A stretch of DNA of 64,000 bases, from contig NZ_BAWM01000020.1 in the NCBI RefSeq assembly GCF_000759675.1, forward strand, positions 463,855-527,854, in the 5' to 3' direction. Made by a program: the position numbers and the translations under genes. The stretch comes from Neobacillus niacini. Its GTDB lineage: Bacteria; Bacillota; Bacilli; Bacillales; Cytobacillaceae. The first letter of the stretch is position 1. Each line of letters begins with the position of its first letter. Positions 15,435 through 24,568 of the stretch are shown here, one piece after another. The notes beneath the pieces were generated by a model, which was not told where the DNA came from, ran no database searches, and saw only the letters and a list, made by a program, of their open reading frames with translations.

Positions 15435-17219
15435 CTACTTTCCTAAATATTTTTCTAGAAACTCCGCCATCTCCGAATAGGAGCTTATTTTATTTTTTAG
15501 TTTCTTCATCGTATGTCCTTCCCCTTCGATGCGATTATACCGAACAGGATGATTTCGCTCCTTTAGTTTCCTAACAATCTGATCCGATTCTTGGATTGAA
15601 ACACGAGGGTCATTTACGCCATGAATAATCATTAGCGGGGCTTTAATTCTGTCTGCATGATTCAAAGGGTCGATTTGGTCAAAGAATTCGCCATCACTTT
15701 CAATGGTTCCATATTCCGCCTCTCTCAGTTTTTTTCGCCAAGGGCTTGTTGTTTGGAGGAATGTTCGGATACTTGAGATTCCTACGATATCGATGGCGGC
15801 TGCCCACAAATCCGGAAAGTGGCTGATTGCAGCCAGGACAATAAATCCACCATAGCTTCCCCCAACAATCGCTGCCTTATCTGCATGAATATCCCCTGTC
15901 TTTTTAAGCCACTCCATTAAAAGAATTACATCCTTTACAGCATCCATTCGTTTTCGCCCATCATCAAGATGAGAGTAGGTTTTTCCATAACCTGTACTTC
16001 CTCGGATATTTGGAGCGACCACAGCATATCCCTGGCTTAAGAAATATTGCAAAAAGGGGCTGTACACCGCACGGCTTTGACTTTCCGGTCCTCCATGAAT
16101 ATAGACGACCACTGGGGATTTCTCAGCTGAATAATTGGGCTTATAGTAAAAAGCAGGAATTTGAAGCTGGTCAAAGGATGGGAACGATATTGGCTCAGGC
16201 TCAATTAATTTTTCCTCTAGAACCGGTGAACGCGAGATATAAGTAAGCCGCTTCGCTTGGATGGTGTTAAGATCCACCTCCCATATTTCAGGGGGATGCG
16301 CTGGTCCATTTAACACAAAGCCCAGCTTTTGATGATCAGGTGAAAATCTCAGATTGAAAATCACACCCATTGGGGTTTCCCAGTTATACAAATTCGTTCG
16401 CTCCATGTCTACTAGAAAGCCCTTGGATATTCCCGCTTCATTCATCGTAAAAGCCAATTTGTTTTTATCCTTGTTCATGACCAAGCCTTCGAAATCCCAC
16501 TCTCCCCGCTCCAGCCAGGTAAGTTGTTTGCTAGCCAACTGAATCAGGGCGAGCCCGAAGAACTCTCTGTCTTGATTGGTTAATAGATAGATATGATCTC
16601 CATCTTTGTTAAAATGAATATTTTTATAGCCTGCCTCACCCTTATTTCTTGTGATCCATTCCATTTTTCCCGTTAAAAGTGAAAATACCCCTAAATCATG
16701 ATCAAGGGGCGAGTTGGTTTTTTTAACTAAAAGCGACTTTCCATCAGGAAACCATTTTTCAACCAAAAACGTCCCATCTCCGGTAAAAACACGGCGAAAT
16801 TCCAACGTCTCTAGATTTTGGATATAAATATCTAAATCAGCTTCATTCCGTCGGTTACTCGACCAAGCAATCCATTTTCCATCGGGAGAGCTGTCCCCGA
16901 ACGAATGAAGATGTTCAGGCGAGTTGGTCAAAGCAATTTTTTCACCTTTCTCCTTTAATAAGTAAAGCTGCTCCTTTTCATCACCGTCCGCATCCATCCC
17001 AAAAACCAAGTCAGACGTTCCAGCAATATATTTTATAAAGGTGATTCCTTTCATGGTAAAAGAGGTTTGGGCTGGCCACCTTTCACCTCGATCAAGCTCC
17101 CATACCTGCGGTACCCCTGTATAATCAGAAATAAAGCTGATCTTCTTTCCCTTTGGATCGTATTCAAAACTTTTCACCATACGCACGTGGATATAAGGGT
17201 CAATGGTTATTTCCTCCAT
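15435..17219 (-). CDS. S9-family prolyl oligopeptidase-type serine peptidase
   Basis: A beta-propeller of about 330 residues (repeats such as SSPDGKWIAWSSNRR) is followed by an alpha/beta hydrolase domain. The catalytic Ser lies in GGSYGGFIVL, the acid in HGVNDPRVSI and the His in EGEGHTMKK. VVYIHGGPESQS forms the oxyanion region. No signal peptide is present, so it is an intracellular acylaminoacyl/oligopeptidase type. A frame extends to ATG 17237, but ATG 17219 has the closer GGTGGTGA ribosome site. A strong AAGGAGG further upstream (about 17272) has no start codon at proper distance. It is monocistronic, with a terminator behind. Confidence 0.88.
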   Translation of the reverse strand: MEEITIDPYIHVRMVKSFEYDPKGKKISFISDYTGVPQVWELDRGERWPAQTSFTMKGITFIKYIAGTSDLVFGMDADGDEKEQLYLLKEKGEKIALTNSPEHLHSFGDSSPDGKWIAWSSNRRNEADLDIYIQNLETLEFRRVFTGDGTFLVEKWFPDGKSLLVKKTNSPLDHDLGVFSLLTGKMEWITRNKGEAGYKNIHFNKDGDHIYLLTNQDREFFGLALIQLASKQLTWLERGEWDFEGLVMNKDKNKLAFTMNEAGISKGFLVDMERTNLYNWETPMGVIFNLRFSPDHQKLGFVLNGPAHPPEIWEVDLNTIQAKRLTYISRSPVLEEKLIEPEPISFPSFDQLQIPAFYYKPNYSAEKSPVVVYIHGGPESQSRAVYSPFLQYFLSQGYAVVAPNIRGSTGYGKTYSHLDDGRKRMDAVKDVILLMEWLKKTGDIHADKAAIVGGSYGGFIVLAAISHFPDLWAAAIDIVGISSIRTFLQTTSPWRKKLREAEYGTIESDGEFFDQIDPLNHADRIKAPLMIIHGVNDPRVSIQESDQIVRKLKERNHPVRYNRIEGEGHTMKKLKNKISSYSEMAEFLEKYLGK

Positions 17220-17311
17220 TCCATCACCACCAATCATGAATACTTTGAAAAATTAATTACCTCCTTCCATTCTATTTTAGTCGGTTCGGTATCATTCTTC
17301 CTTTATTAATC

Positions 17312-17346
17312 AAAAAGAGCAGTCTCGCAAAATGAAGCCGCTCTTG
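17312..17346 (-). terminator. Terminator after the APH-like gene
   Basis: AAGAGC pairs with GCTCTT across a 19-base loop and is followed by a T-run on the minus strand, just downstream of the stop at 17354. Confidence 0.7.
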
Positions 17347-17353
17347 AACAAAT

Positions 17354-18244
17354 CTATTCTAGAAATTCGATAAACCATTTCACACATTGATAAGTTGTTT
17401 CCCAATCCGCTTGATCCTCTACACCCCAGCATGCATAAAGAGTTCCTAATGCAATGGCAGCTTTTAACAAGCGTTGTCGATCAAGTCCCATTTGTTCACT
17501 AATCGTATCCACGCGGAGCTTCAAGGTGCTTTTTGGATCAGACTTCGAATCTAATTGATTGATCAAAAAAGATGTTATGTCAAAGTACGGATCTCCAGTG
17601 ACGCCCTTTGGGTCAATGGCCATCCAGCCATTTTCCTCGGAATAGAGTATATTCTCATGGTGCAAGTCGCCGTGAAGCAGTTGGGGTCCCTCCGATGTTT
17701 CCATTACTTGTTGAAAAAACTCCTCTGCTAACTGAACAATTTCCAACGAAATAGGACCCTCTCCGGCATTCCGATAGCGTTTTAGCCCCTCGAACCAGTG
17801 TGTAAGGAATGGTGTTGAGGTTCCCTCTGGCACAGGTCTGCGAATCGCTTTCCAAACTTTTATGTAATTCTCTAGAACAACTAGCTCATCACTTTCAGCT
17901 GACAGCATTCTTCCAGGGACGAGACGTTCCAGCAGCATGACACCCTTTTCCATATCTGACTTCACAAGCACGGCACATCCATCACCGCCGTATATTTGCA
18001 AGGTAACCATTTCATTTCGAGTATCAAAATTGGGTACCCCTAGCTTTAAAATCAAAGGTGTTCTACATGAATCCGTAACTTTTAAAATATAATTATAGGA
18101 AAGATTCTCAACAGGACCTTCACTGGTAAGCTCCCATTTTTGCAGGTAGGTCTCGACTGTTTGCGGTAAAGACTCTAGCCACGCTTTCCCTTCAAAGCCA
18201 AAGGCATTGATTATTTTTTCCTGAAATTCTTCGGGAATGTTCAT
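17354..18244 (-). CDS. Aminoglycoside/hydroxyurea phosphotransferase-like kinase (APH_6_hur type)
   Basis: This 296-residue protein has the APH kinase fold. The Brenner motif LLHGDLHHENIL (about residues 190-201) supplies the catalytic Asp, and AIDPKGVTGDPYFD supplies the metal-binding DFG-equivalent Asp. The N-terminal lobe has LILKLGVP with the ATP-binding Lys. These details match the APH(6)/streptomycin-kinase and hydroxyurea-kinase subfamily. Chromosomal Bacillus homologues are common and their substrates are mostly unknown, so drug resistance should not be assumed. It is monocistronic, and the start ATG is followed by NIPEEFQEK. Confidence 0.85.
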   Translation of the reverse strand: MNIPEEFQEKIINAFGFEGKAWLESLPQTVETYLQKWELTSEGPVENLSYNYILKVTDSCRTPLILKLGVPNFDTRNEMVTLQIYGGDGCAVLVKSDMEKGVMLLERLVPGRMLSAESDELVVLENYIKVWKAIRRPVPEGTSTPFLTHWFEGLKRYRNAGEGPISLEIVQLAEEFFQQVMETSEGPQLLHGDLHHENILYSEENGWMAIDPKGVTGDPYFDITSFLINQLDSKSDPKSTLKLRVDTISEQMGLDRQRLLKAAIALGTLYACWGVEDQADWETTYQCVKWFIEFLE

Positions 18245-18465
18245 AAAGTAGTATTCTCCTTAATAGTTTCGGGTTACAAGAATTATTAATTCTACATTAC
18301 TCAACTAAATTCCTTTTACACACAAAAAGCGTCGGAGCAAACCGTATTTTTAAATCTAACCGTTAGTAACATGCTTATTTGACTCTTGCATTGAATTGTT
18401 AACGAAATATTCATACTTATGGTTCCGTTTTTTCTATATGATTGGAGGTAGAAAGGAAGTGGGAT

Positions 18466-19371
18466 ATGCTGTATAAAGCCCGAAGCGAATCAGTCGTATT
18501 AAAGACATTAAGAATCTTAAACAAACGAATGAAACTAACTGAGGATGAGCAATGGTATTATTTAAACCAAGAAAAAGGGTTTGAAGGAGAAGTTCAGTTT
18601 GATTTATTAACGGAGAAGCTCCAACATAACTGCCTTATTTTGAATGACTTGCAGCTTGAGAGCAATAAGTCAAGTTTCCAACTCGATTCAACACTTATTT
18701 TTCAAGAAACCTATTCCCTTTTTGAGGTAAAAAATTATGAAGGAGAGTACGTGTATGACTCTGAATATTTTAAAACACCCGGCGGAAAAGATATCCAGAA
18801 CCCACTTGACCAACTAAAACGAAGTAAACTATGCCTCCAGCAGCTTCTTCAATCGCTAGGAAGTAAACTAACCATTGAAGCATATATCGTTTTCATTAAC
18901 CCACATTTTACGTTATATCAAACCCCACCCAACTTGCCTTTGATACTTCCCACCCAGATTGACCATTTTATGGAAAAATTAAACCAGAAGCCGTCACAAC
19001 TCAATCAATCCCATACTAATCTAGCGGACAAGCTCGTTTCATTGCACCAAACCGTACCACCTAATATCCATCTTCCCACCTATACGTATGAGAATATGAA
19101 AAAAGGGATGACATGCTTAAAATGCAACTCCTTTTCACTTTTTATATCAGGAAAGAAAGTTATCTGTCGTAAATGTGGATACGAGGAACTGGTAACGTTA
19201 GCTGTAATGCGCAATGTAGAGGAATTTAGATTTCTTTTTCCAGAGCTGAAAATCACCACTAATATGATTCATGAATGGTGCGTGATTGTGAATTCTAAGA
19301 AAAGAATAAGTAGAGTGCTGGGAAAGAATCTTAAAATTACTGGTCTGGGTCAATGGGCCTTTTATGAGTAA
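18466..19371 (+). CDS. NERD-domain protein with C-terminal zinc ribbon (copy 1)
   Basis: The N-terminal half carries the nuclease-related domain: KGFEGEVQFD, then LQLDSTLIF-like and YSLFEVKNYEGEY motifs with the putative nuclease Asp/Glu/Lys residues. The C-terminal part has two CxxC pairs, CLKCNSF and CRKCGYEE, forming a zinc ribbon. NERD proteins are suspected to act on DNA, but their role is not established. A TTG at 18442 opens the frame earlier; ATG 18466 follows a GGAAGTGG ribosome site and gives 301 residues. A 7-copy minisatellite starts 27 bp behind the stop. A second protein of the same design is encoded at 42021-42986. Confidence 0.8.
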   Translation: MLYKARSESVVLKTLRILNKRMKLTEDEQWYYLNQEKGFEGEVQFDLLTEKLQHNCLILNDLQLESNKSSFQLDSTLIFQETYSLFEVKNYEGEYVYDSEYFKTPGGKDIQNPLDQLKRSKLCLQQLLQSLGSKLTIEAYIVFINPHFTLYQTPPNLPLILPTQIDHFMEKLNQKPSQLNQSHTNLADKLVSLHQTVPPNIHLPTYTYENMKKGMTCLKCNSFSLFISGKKVICRKCGYEELVTLAVMRNVEEFRFLFPELKITTNMIHEWCVIVNSKKRISRVLGKNLKITGLGQWAFYE

Positions 19372-19397
19372 AAGGTAGGTAAATTTTTTGTAGTTTT

Positions 19398-19750
19398 GTC
19401 CTTAAGAGATAGTGTCTTCAAGATGTTTTTTTGAGAACGCTTGGTGGTTTTGTCCTCCCAATTTCCTCGATTGAGGACGAATCCACTGGGGACTCTTGGT
19501 CGATCTGTCCTCAAGACCCCCGATTGAGGACGAATCTTCTGGGGACTCTTGCTAGTTTTGTCCTCAAGACCCCCGATTGAGGACAAATCCTCTGGGGACT
19601 CTTCCTAGTTTTGTCCTCAAGACCCCCGATTGAGGACGAATCCCCTGGGGACTCTTGGTCGATTTGTCCTCAAGATCCTCGGTTGGGGACGAATCTTCTG
19701 AACAATCTTGTTAGTTTTGTCCTCAATACCACTGCTTGGGTACTTTCTTG
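19398..19750. repeat. Minisatellite: seven copies of a ~53-bp repeat
   Basis: Units begin with GTCCT at 19398, 19452, 19507, 19560, 19613, 19666 and 19719, with spacings of 54, 55, 53, 53, 53 and 53. The middle copies are nearly identical and the outer ones are diverged. Each unit contains the inverted repeat GTCCTCAA...TTGAGGAC, so every copy can fold a hairpin. It fills the gap between two convergent genes (NERD and sigD) and may supply their transcription termination. No spacer/leader organisation or cas genes are present. Confidence 0.92.
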
Positions 19751-19760
19751 AACATTATAA

Positions 19761-20468
19761 TTACCATTCTACACCCTGTGTCTCAAGTGCTTTACGTAAT
19801 CTTTTGATGGCCTGATTATGAAGCTGTGAAATACGGGATTTATGTAATCCAAAAACTTTACTTACGTCTGTAAAGCTTAAATTTTCAAAGTATACTAATG
19901 CCAAAATGAGTTTTTCCCTTTCCGGCAAGGTATCAATCAGCTCTGCTAGGACTTTTTTCCGTTCTTTTGCCTCTAGCCATTCTTCCTGCTTAATCGATTT
20001 GTTGTCTTCAATTTGTTGAACCGCTACATTTTCTTCTAAGCTTTTCGGTTCGTTTAATGAGTCTTGATGAATAAAGGATAGCTGTAATTGTGTTTGTTCA
20101 AATTCTTTTATGCTTATTCCCATATGTTCACTCACTTCTTTCGGAGTGGGACGACGCATGTAGGACTGTTCTAATGTCTCCAAGGCATTCTTGTATGTTT
20201 TCTCTTTTTTTCGCAATGTACGGGATACATGGTCATTTTGTCGTATTCCATCAAGAATTTCACCACGGATCCGCTGAGCAGCATAGGTTTCAAATTTGAT
20301 TCCTTGAGAAGGATCAAACTTTTTTCCCGCATCCCACAAACCTGTCATTCCAAAAGAAATTAGATCATTTTCATCCGCTGCATCAGATAGGCTCCTTTTC
20401 ATATGCCTTACAACCTTATGAACCAATGGAATATATTGATCCATTGCCTCTTCCACATTCCAATTCAC
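19761..20468 (-). CDS. sigD: RNA polymerase sigma factor for flagellar genes (SigD/FliA)
   Basis: This 235-residue group 3 sigma factor shows region 2 as DLISFGMTGLWDAGKKFDP and KFETYAAQRIRGEILDGIR, region 3 as MRRPTPKEVSEHMG, and region 4 as LPEREKLILALVYFENLSFTDVSKVFGLHKSRISQLH. It directs late flagellar and motility promoters and is inhibited by FlgM. The start is GTG after an AAGGGG ribosome site. It is the last gene of the long fla operon. In B. subtilis five che genes lie between flhG and sigD; here only 64 bp separate them. Confidence 0.95.
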   Translation of the reverse strand: MNWNVEEAMDQYIPLVHKVVRHMKRSLSDAADENDLISFGMTGLWDAGKKFDPSQGIKFETYAAQRIRGEILDGIRQNDHVSRTLRKKEKTYKNALETLEQSYMRRPTPKEVSEHMGISIKEFEQTQLQLSFIHQDSLNEPKSLEENVAVQQIEDNKSIKQEEWLEAKERKKVLAELIDTLPEREKLILALVYFENLSFTDVSKVFGLHKSRISQLHNQAIKRLRKALETQGVEW

Positions 20469-20532
20469 TATATATTCCCCTTCCCATTGCTTCCACTTGT
20501 TCTAGCAGTTTTTCGAGTAAACTAACAAAACA

Positions 20533-21408
20533 TTATAACTTTAGCAATCTAGAAAAATTCCGAATAAACCCTCTAATACCTTTGTTTTCTTGTGACATCG
20601 CCGTACCTGCCACAAATCTTTCAGCTAAATTTTTTAGCGTCAATGACGCTGTAGATCGTGGAAAAGCGTTATAAAATGGAACTTGTTTCAATACAGCTTG
20701 CATAACTGCAGGGTCGTCTGGAATCGCTCCAAAGATCTTTATTTCTTTGTTTAAAAACGATTGAACGGCTAACTTCAATTTACTTGCGACCTCAATTCCT
20801 TCTTTTTGGCGCGAAACCCGATTTACGACCAATTGAAACGATAGCGCGGAATTTTGGCTATGTAATATTTTTATTACCGAATAAGCATCAGCTATCGCTG
20901 TCGGTTCAGGCGTTGTAAGGAGGATAATCTCATCCGCCGACAGATGACATTGTTGGGATTCAACGGTTAAGCCTGCACCAGTATCAATCAGAATAATATC
21001 GGCATACCCATGAAGTTTTTCTAATTCCTGAAAAAAATACTGTCTCTCCTCATCCTGTAATTGAAGAAGTTGTTGAAATCCAGAACCCCCCGCAATATAT
21101 TCCAACCCGCTCGGTCCTTTTTCTAGTACACTCCAAATGCTTTTCCGTTCTCGAATCATATCCCATAAGTGATGCTTTGGGGTCGTCCCCATTAAAATAT
21201 CTAAATTTGCCATGCCAATATCGAGATCGATCACTACTACTTTTTTTCCGAGCTCCATTAAACTAAGTGCAAAACATAAGGTGAAATTTGATTTCCCCAC
21301 ACCGCCCTTACCCGAGGCAATCGTGACAACACGGGAAATCCGCTCCTGGCTAACTAGTGAGTTAGATAATTGTCTTAATTGGTGTGCTTGATCCTGTTTC
21401 ATTCTCAT
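20533..21408 (-). CDS. flhG: Flagellar number/placement ATPase FlhG (MinD-like)
   Basis: This 291-residue MinD/ParA-type ATPase has the deviant Walker A IASGKGGVGKSNF near residue 35 and Walker B-like VVIDLDIGMANLD. An N-terminal basic/Gln-rich stretch (KQDQAHQLRQLSNSL) resembles the segment that stimulates the FlhF GTPase, and a hydrophobic C-terminal helix (IRNFSRLLKL) could target the membrane. It controls flagellar position and number with FlhF. The start overlaps flhF by 47 bp. ATG at 21402 is equally plausible given the ribosome spacing. Confidence 0.93.
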   Translation of the reverse strand: MRMKQDQAHQLRQLSNSLVSQERISRVVTIASGKGGVGKSNFTLCFALSLMELGKKVVVIDLDIGMANLDILMGTTPKHHLWDMIRERKSIWSVLEKGPSGLEYIAGGSGFQQLLQLQDEERQYFFQELEKLHGYADIILIDTGAGLTVESQQCHLSADEIILLTTPEPTAIADAYSVIKILHSQNSALSFQLVVNRVSRQKEGIEVASKLKLAVQSFLNKEIKIFGAIPDDPAVMQAVLKQVPFYNAFPRSTASLTLKNLAERFVAGTAMSQENKGIRGFIRNFSRLLKL

Positions 21409-22528
21409 CTACTCCTAGAATCTTTTTTGCCATAAAAAGGGGGTCTGTCTGCATAATATCCTGAGGAACTCCCTGTCCTAAGCTCACATAGGACAATGGA
21501 TACGGATAGTGATAGACCATATTAAGAGCAACTCCGAAGTATCTCGTTTCATCCCACTTTGTTAAAATAAGCTTGTCAATTGGGACAGATTTCATCTGTT
21601 CTACTATCTTCCGCATATCTCTCCAACGGGTTGTCATACTAAGCACTAAATAATTTTCCTGCGGTGCATCATAGCGTAAATATTGGTTAATTTCTTCTAC
21701 ATATTCATCCTCTAGATAATTTCGCCCGGCACTATCCATAAAAACCATATGGCAGCCTTTCAATGCCTCCATAGATTTTTTCAAATCGTCTGTATTGGAA
21801 ACTACCTCTAACGGGATATTCAAAATCCCCGCGTACGTTTTTAACTGCTCCACAGCTGCTATCCGGTATGTATCCGTCGTCAACAATCCAACCTTCTGCT
21901 TTTGTTGAAAAACACGGGCTGCCGCTAACTTGGCAATCGTGGTCGTTTTCCCCACACCTGTAGGACCTACTAAGGTAATCAGAAACGAGGTAGAATCTGT
22001 ATCTTTTGCTTTTCCTTCTTCAAAAAGCTGCTCTATCATTTCCAAGAAAAGTTGCTCTATTTCTTGGCATGTTAGTTTTTGAATGTTCTCATGTCTCATT
22101 TTCAGTTTTTTAATGATATACTCGATAACTTCTTCATCCACTTCTTGTTCCCGAAGGCGCAAAATCCATTTTTCCAACGTCTTTGGGGTACTTTGAGCTG
22201 CCATTCCATCCTTTATTATCGAAGTAATTAGTCCCTTTACCTCGGACAACTCTTTCAGCACCTCTTGCTGGGTGTTAAAGGGCTCGCAATTTGCCGGTGT
22301 TTCCTCTATCATTTTTTCAGCTTCTTTTGGCACTGCCACGTGAGTTGGCTTTTTAGCAGAATGATCTGCGGCAGCCACTACTTCTACTTGTTTTTTTCCG
22401 AAAAACCCGAAAAATCCTCTTGTTTTAATTGGCTTCGTATTTAAGATGAACGCTTCGGTCCCTAAATCATGAAAGATCATCGGATATGCTTCTGTAACGT
22501 TGTTGACAATATACGTTTTAATGATCAT
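21362..22528 (-). CDS. flhF: Flagellar biosynthesis GTPase FlhF (SRP-like)
   Basis: This 388-residue protein has an N-terminal B domain ending in low-complexity sequence, an N domain and an SRP-type GTPase domain. G motifs visible are GPTGVGKTTTIAKLAA (G1), VGLLTTDTYRIAAVEQL, VFMDSAGRN (G3) and LTKWDET (G4). FlhF marks the site of flagellar assembly at the membrane. It overlaps flhA by 4 bp and flhG by 47 bp, showing translational coupling. Confidence 0.95.
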   Translation of the reverse strand: MIIKTYIVNNVTEAYPMIFHDLGTEAFILNTKPIKTRGFFGFFGKKQVEVVAAADHSAKKPTHVAVPKEAEKMIEETPANCEPFNTQQEVLKELSEVKGLITSIIKDGMAAQSTPKTLEKWILRLREQEVDEEVIEYIIKKLKMRHENIQKLTCQEIEQLFLEMIEQLFEEGKAKDTDSTSFLITLVGPTGVGKTTTIAKLAAARVFQQKQKVGLLTTDTYRIAAVEQLKTYAGILNIPLEVVSNTDDLKKSMEALKGCHMVFMDSAGRNYLEDEYVEEINQYLRYDAPQENYLVLSMTTRWRDMRKIVEQMKSVPIDKLILTKWDETRYFGVALNMVYHYPYPLSYVSLGQGVPQDIMQTDPLFMAKKILGVDENETGSSTPIKTII

Positions 22529-24555
22529 ATATTTATCACTCCAACACTCTGCACTTCGACGTTTGGTTCCAGCTCGTTATAAGAAAGGATTGGGGTATCA
22601 GCTAATGTTCGTTCCATCATTTGCCGAACATACATCCGAATTCCCGCTGATGTTAAGATAATCGGGCGGATTCCCAGTTGTGACATTTGCTCAATTTTTT
22701 GAGAAAAAGAATGAATCATTTGGTTCGAAGATTCCGGGTCTATGGTAAGAATATCTCCCTGTTCTGTCCTTTGAATCGAATCTGCTAGTTTCTTTTCAAT
22801 TCCGGCTCCGACCTGAATCGCGTGAACAACGCCATTCCGTACATATTGAGACGTTAATTGACGGGCTAAGGCTTGCCTTACATATTCCGTTAGGATGTCA
22901 GGATTTTTCGTATAGACCGAATAATCTGCGAGTGCTTCGAATATGGAGGTAAGGCTTCTGATCGAAACATTCTCCTTTAACAGCTTTTGTAACACCTTCT
23001 GAACATCACCGACAGAAAGGATATTCGGAATTAACTCATCTACTAAAGATGGCTGGTTTTCTTTCACATGATTAATTAATTGTGTCGTTTCTTCCCGTCC
23101 TAGAATTTCATGAGCATATTTGCGGATGGTTTCTGAAAGATGAGTGCTAACAATCGATGAGGGGTCGATTACGGTATAGCCGAACAGCTCTGCCTCGTCT
23201 TTCTTGTCTTCGGTAATCCATAAAGCAGGCAGCCCAAACGTCGGCTCTACGGTTTCAATTCCATCGATTCCATGTTCCTCATCACTAGGATTTAGCATCA
23301 AGAAATGATCCAAAAGAATTTCACCCTTGGCTACTTCATTCCCTTTTATTTTTATAACGTACTCATTATGGTTGAGCTGGATATTATCACGAATGCGAAT
23401 GACCGGAACGACTAATCCCAAATCCAACGCAATTTGCCGGCGAATCGCCACAACCCGATCCAATAAATCCCCGCCTTGATTTACATCTGCGAGCATAATC
23501 AAACCAATCCCAAATTCAAATTCAATCGGATCCTCTCTTAGTAAGGCAAATACATTTTCCGGCTTGCGTACTTCTTCTAGCTCTTGTTCCGTTTGTGTAC
23601 TCTCTATCGCTTCTTCCTGTTTCGTGCGTTTATTTTGAATGTTATATGCCGCAAATGCCAGCAATCCAGCAATCCCCCATGTAAGGAAAATGCCAATTGG
23701 TGTGACTACTCCCAGCAATGCAATACATCCGGCTACAATATACAACAGGCTCGGGTATGAAGACATTTGCTTCGTTAAATCATCACCAAGATTACCTTCA
23801 GAAGCTGCTCTCGTTACCATAATCCCTGTTGCCGTAGAAATTAACAGAGCGGGGATCTGACTCACCAGACCATCGCCAACGGATAATAGCGTAAATGTAT
23901 TGATAGCTTGTGAAAAATCCATCCCATGCATGGTCATTCCAATGATAAATCCACCTATGATATTAATAATCAGAATAATAATACCTGCTATCGCATCGCC
24001 TTTTACAAATTTACTCGCACCATCCATCGAACCGTAAAAGTCCGCTTCTCGTTCGACTTTACTTCTTCTTAGGCGCGCTTCCTGATCATTGATCATTCCT
24101 GTATTTAAATCCGCATCAATGCTCATTTGTTTTCCAGGCATTGCATCTAATGTAAAGCGGGCTGCCACCTCCGCTACCCGTTCCGATCCCTTCGTTATCA
24201 CTATAAATTGAATAATCACCAGAATTAAAAAGACAATAAATCCAACAACCATATTCCCGCCAATGACAAAATCTCCAAACGTTTCGATTACGGCTCCAGC
24301 TTTAGCTGTCGAAAGAATCGTCCTGGTGCTTGATACATTCAAGGCAAGACGAAAGAGAGTTGTCAGCAAAAGAAGTGCAGGAAAGATCGAGAAATCTAGC
24401 GGTTCTTTAGTGTTCATTGTAATTAATAGAATCATAATCGAGAGCGATAGATTAATGATCAGTAATATATCTAAAAGTAACGTTGGTAATGGGATAACCA
24501 TCATCGCGACGATCATGATGACGGCGAGTAATACTCCGAGATTTTTTATACTCAC
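22525..24555 (-). CDS. flhA: Flagellar export gate protein FlhA
   Basis: This 676-residue type III export component has eight N-terminal membrane helices (to about residue 310) and a large cytoplasmic domain. The FHIPEP-region signature is present as GKQMSIDADLNTGMI followed by RRSKVEREADFYGSMDGASK. FlhA forms the cytoplasmic ring that receives chaperone-substrate complexes. The length fits B. subtilis FlhA (677). It is 13 bp downstream of flhB. Confidence 0.96.
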   Translation of the reverse strand: MSIKNLGVLLAVIMIVAMMVIPLPTLLLDILLIINLSLSIMILLITMNTKEPLDFSIFPALLLLTTLFRLALNVSSTRTILSTAKAGAVIETFGDFVIGGNMVVGFIVFLILVIIQFIVITKGSERVAEVAARFTLDAMPGKQMSIDADLNTGMINDQEARLRRSKVEREADFYGSMDGASKFVKGDAIAGIIILIINIIGGFIIGMTMHGMDFSQAINTFTLLSVGDGLVSQIPALLISTATGIMVTRAASEGNLGDDLTKQMSSYPSLLYIVAGCIALLGVVTPIGIFLTWGIAGLLAFAAYNIQNKRTKQEEAIESTQTEQELEEVRKPENVFALLREDPIEFEFGIGLIMLADVNQGGDLLDRVVAIRRQIALDLGLVVPVIRIRDNIQLNHNEYVIKIKGNEVAKGEILLDHFLMLNPSDEEHGIDGIETVEPTFGLPALWITEDKKDEAELFGYTVIDPSSIVSTHLSETIRKYAHEILGREETTQLINHVKENQPSLVDELIPNILSVGDVQKVLQKLLKENVSIRSLTSIFEALADYSVYTKNPDILTEYVRQALARQLTSQYVRNGVVHAIQVGAGIEKKLADSIQRTEQGDILTIDPESSNQMIHSFSQKIEQMSQLGIRPIILTSAGIRMYVRQMMERTLADTPILSYNELEPNVEVQSVGVINI

Positions 24556-24568
24556 TTCTTTCCCTCCT

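Noticed and set aside
17354..18244. Acquired antibiotic resistance gene
   Set aside because: The APH-like kinase has no mobile element around it and chromosomal homologues are common in Bacillus. Resistance cannot be claimed from motifs.
19362..19586. Minus-strand 74-codon frame across the minisatellite
   Set aside because: Its sequence simply reflects the repeats (DKTSKSPQ-type repetition), has no ribosome site, and is a by-product of repeat length.
19398..19750. CRISPR-like regular repeats
   Set aside because: The whole ~53-bp unit repeats, with no unique spacers between short repeats, and there are no cas genes. It is a minisatellite.
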